64,000 nucleotides of DNA from NCBI GenBank assembly GCA_002480495.1, contig DLCG01000020.1, positions 91,484-155,483 of the forward strand, written 5' to 3'. Below are positions 63,417 through 64,000 of this stretch, one piece after another. Origin of the DNA: Rhodobiaceae bacterium UBA7804. Lineage in GTDB: Bacteria > Pseudomonadota > Alphaproteobacteria > Parvibaculales > Parvibaculaceae. Numbering within the stretch: the first letter of the stretch is position 1; every line of letters begins with the position of its first letter. Both the position numbers and the translations under genes were made by a program. The notes beneath the pieces are model-generated. The model searched no databases and was not told the origin of the DNA. It worked only from the letters and a program-made list of their open reading frames with translations.

Positions 63417-64000
63417 TCAGAACCAGTCGTAGCCGAAATCGTAGCGCAGGTGCCGCCTCAGAATGCGGCGGAGAATTTCCTCTTCCCTCTCGCTGAAGCG
63501 CACGCTTGCGCGTGCTTCCTCGTCGGAGACGATTTGCTGGCGGTCGCGCGGGTCGGCGCTTTCGCGCATCGCCTCGCGCGTCGAGACGGCGAGGGCTGCG
63601 GCGATCGCCTCGGGCGTCAGCTCGATGCCGAAATGGCGAGCGACCGCGGCCACGGCATCGCCCGGCGACTTCGCCATATCTTCATAACGCAGAATGAAGG
63701 TGCGTTCGGGAAGGGCGGCCGCGACATCGCCCCAGTGATTGAGGAACTGCACATACCACTAGGTCGAGGCGGGCGGATGGCGCTGCCACGGATCGCCCGC
63801 GACATAGGTCGCGAAATCGGGGCGCTTCGCTGCGGGCTCGTCGAGCAGCCATTTCACATAGACCGACTCGAGCGACTTGCGCACATCGCGGATCAGCACG
63901 ACGGCAGGCGGAAAGCCGAACAGGCCCTGCGCCCAGCGCCACGAAAAGACGCGCGAGGGAATCGTGTGCGAGAGCGCGAGATGCGGGATCTGCGGATAGC
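63417..64000 (-). pseudogene. Sulfotransferase gene interrupted by an amber codon (cut by window edge)
   Basis: Reading leftward from the window edge, the frame encodes PHLALSHTIPSRVFSW, the 3'-phosphate-binding VVLIRDVRKSLESVYVKWL and GDPWQRHPPAST. Then a TAG at 63759-63761 interrupts. The same frame continues at once with WYVQFLNHWGDVAAALPERTFILRYEDM, a normal sulfotransferase second half, to a stop at 63417. Only one base change would restore a sense codon (for example CAG, AAG or TGG). The downstream part could start at ATG/GTG codons after the stop but would lack the PAPS site. The N-terminus lies outside the window. Confidence 0.8.

Noticed and set aside
63759..63761. TAG read as pyrrolysine or another recoded residue
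   Set aside because: Sulfotransferases are not known to use pyrrolysine, and no pyl genes are visible; mutation or sequencing error is simpler.

Overview
The window is a GC-rich piece of an alphaproteobacterial chromosome. The order hemE / PPDK-regulatory gene / maf / aroE around a predicted replication origin, followed by rho and mnmE-mnmG-rsmG-parA-parB with parS sites, is the classic origin-proximal layout of the class. The overall gene set (DUF3576 and DUF6489 proteins, LptE and HolA next to LeuS, a Porin_4 porin, several sulfotransferases, duplicated ammonium transporters) fits a Parvibaculum-like member of the Hyphomicrobiales/Rhizobiales. The genus is an inference; no 16S rRNA gene is present.

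Layout. 1-6.6 kb: aroE, maf and the PPDK regulator run left and hemE-hemH-hemJ-rho run right from a gene-free region rich in degenerate DnaA boxes (predicted oriC). 6.6-15.1 kb: an accessory block (PAS protein, alpha/beta hydrolase, GFA protein, quinone oxidoreductase, LysE exporter, dienelactone hydrolase, small ORF, LysR regulator, DUF255 thioredoxin-domain protein, DUF6489) between rho and mnmE. 15.1-21.4 kb: mnmE, mnmG, rsmG, parA, parB with three parS sites. 21.7-26.6 kb, leftward: DUF3576 lipoprotein, leuS, lptE, holA. 27-35.7 kb: porin, two tandem sulfotransferases, thiE-like gene, yggS, L,D-transpeptidase, a conserved hypothetical, a TPR-sulfotransferase fusion and an orphan response regulator. 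35.7-39.8 kb: a small membrane protein, two thioesterases, a cyclic-nucleotide-binding protein, a TetR regulator with a double-palindrome operator candidate, xth and a hypothetical. 39.9-40.1 kb: a candidate small RNA whose three main hairpins all have C-rich loops. 40.3-44.1 kb: a putrescine-catabolism cluster (spuABC type). 44.2-49 kb: lolA, ftsK and an aminotransferase, with a CtrA box and a perfect DnaA box upstream. 49.2-54.4 kb: three Amt ammonium transporters and glnK, with NtrC-type palindromes and sigma-54-like elements. 54.8-64 kb: PQQ quinohemoprotein dehydrogenase, amidase, UbiH-family monooxygenase, DUF971/Trm112/LON-domain/CnoX operon, ProXp-ala deacylase, tRNA-Gly(GCC), a YchJ protein and a sulfotransferase gene interrupted by an amber codon.

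Functional links: the left third is the replication and segregation core (oriC, ParABS, HolA, MnmE/MnmG/RsmG) plus late haem synthesis. The right half holds nitrogen handling (putrescine degradation, ammonium uptake with PII). The points that most deserve follow-up are the C-loop small RNA, the motif shared by the oriC region and the parA-parB spacer, the NtrC/sigma-54 architecture of the Amt locus, and several very small genes.
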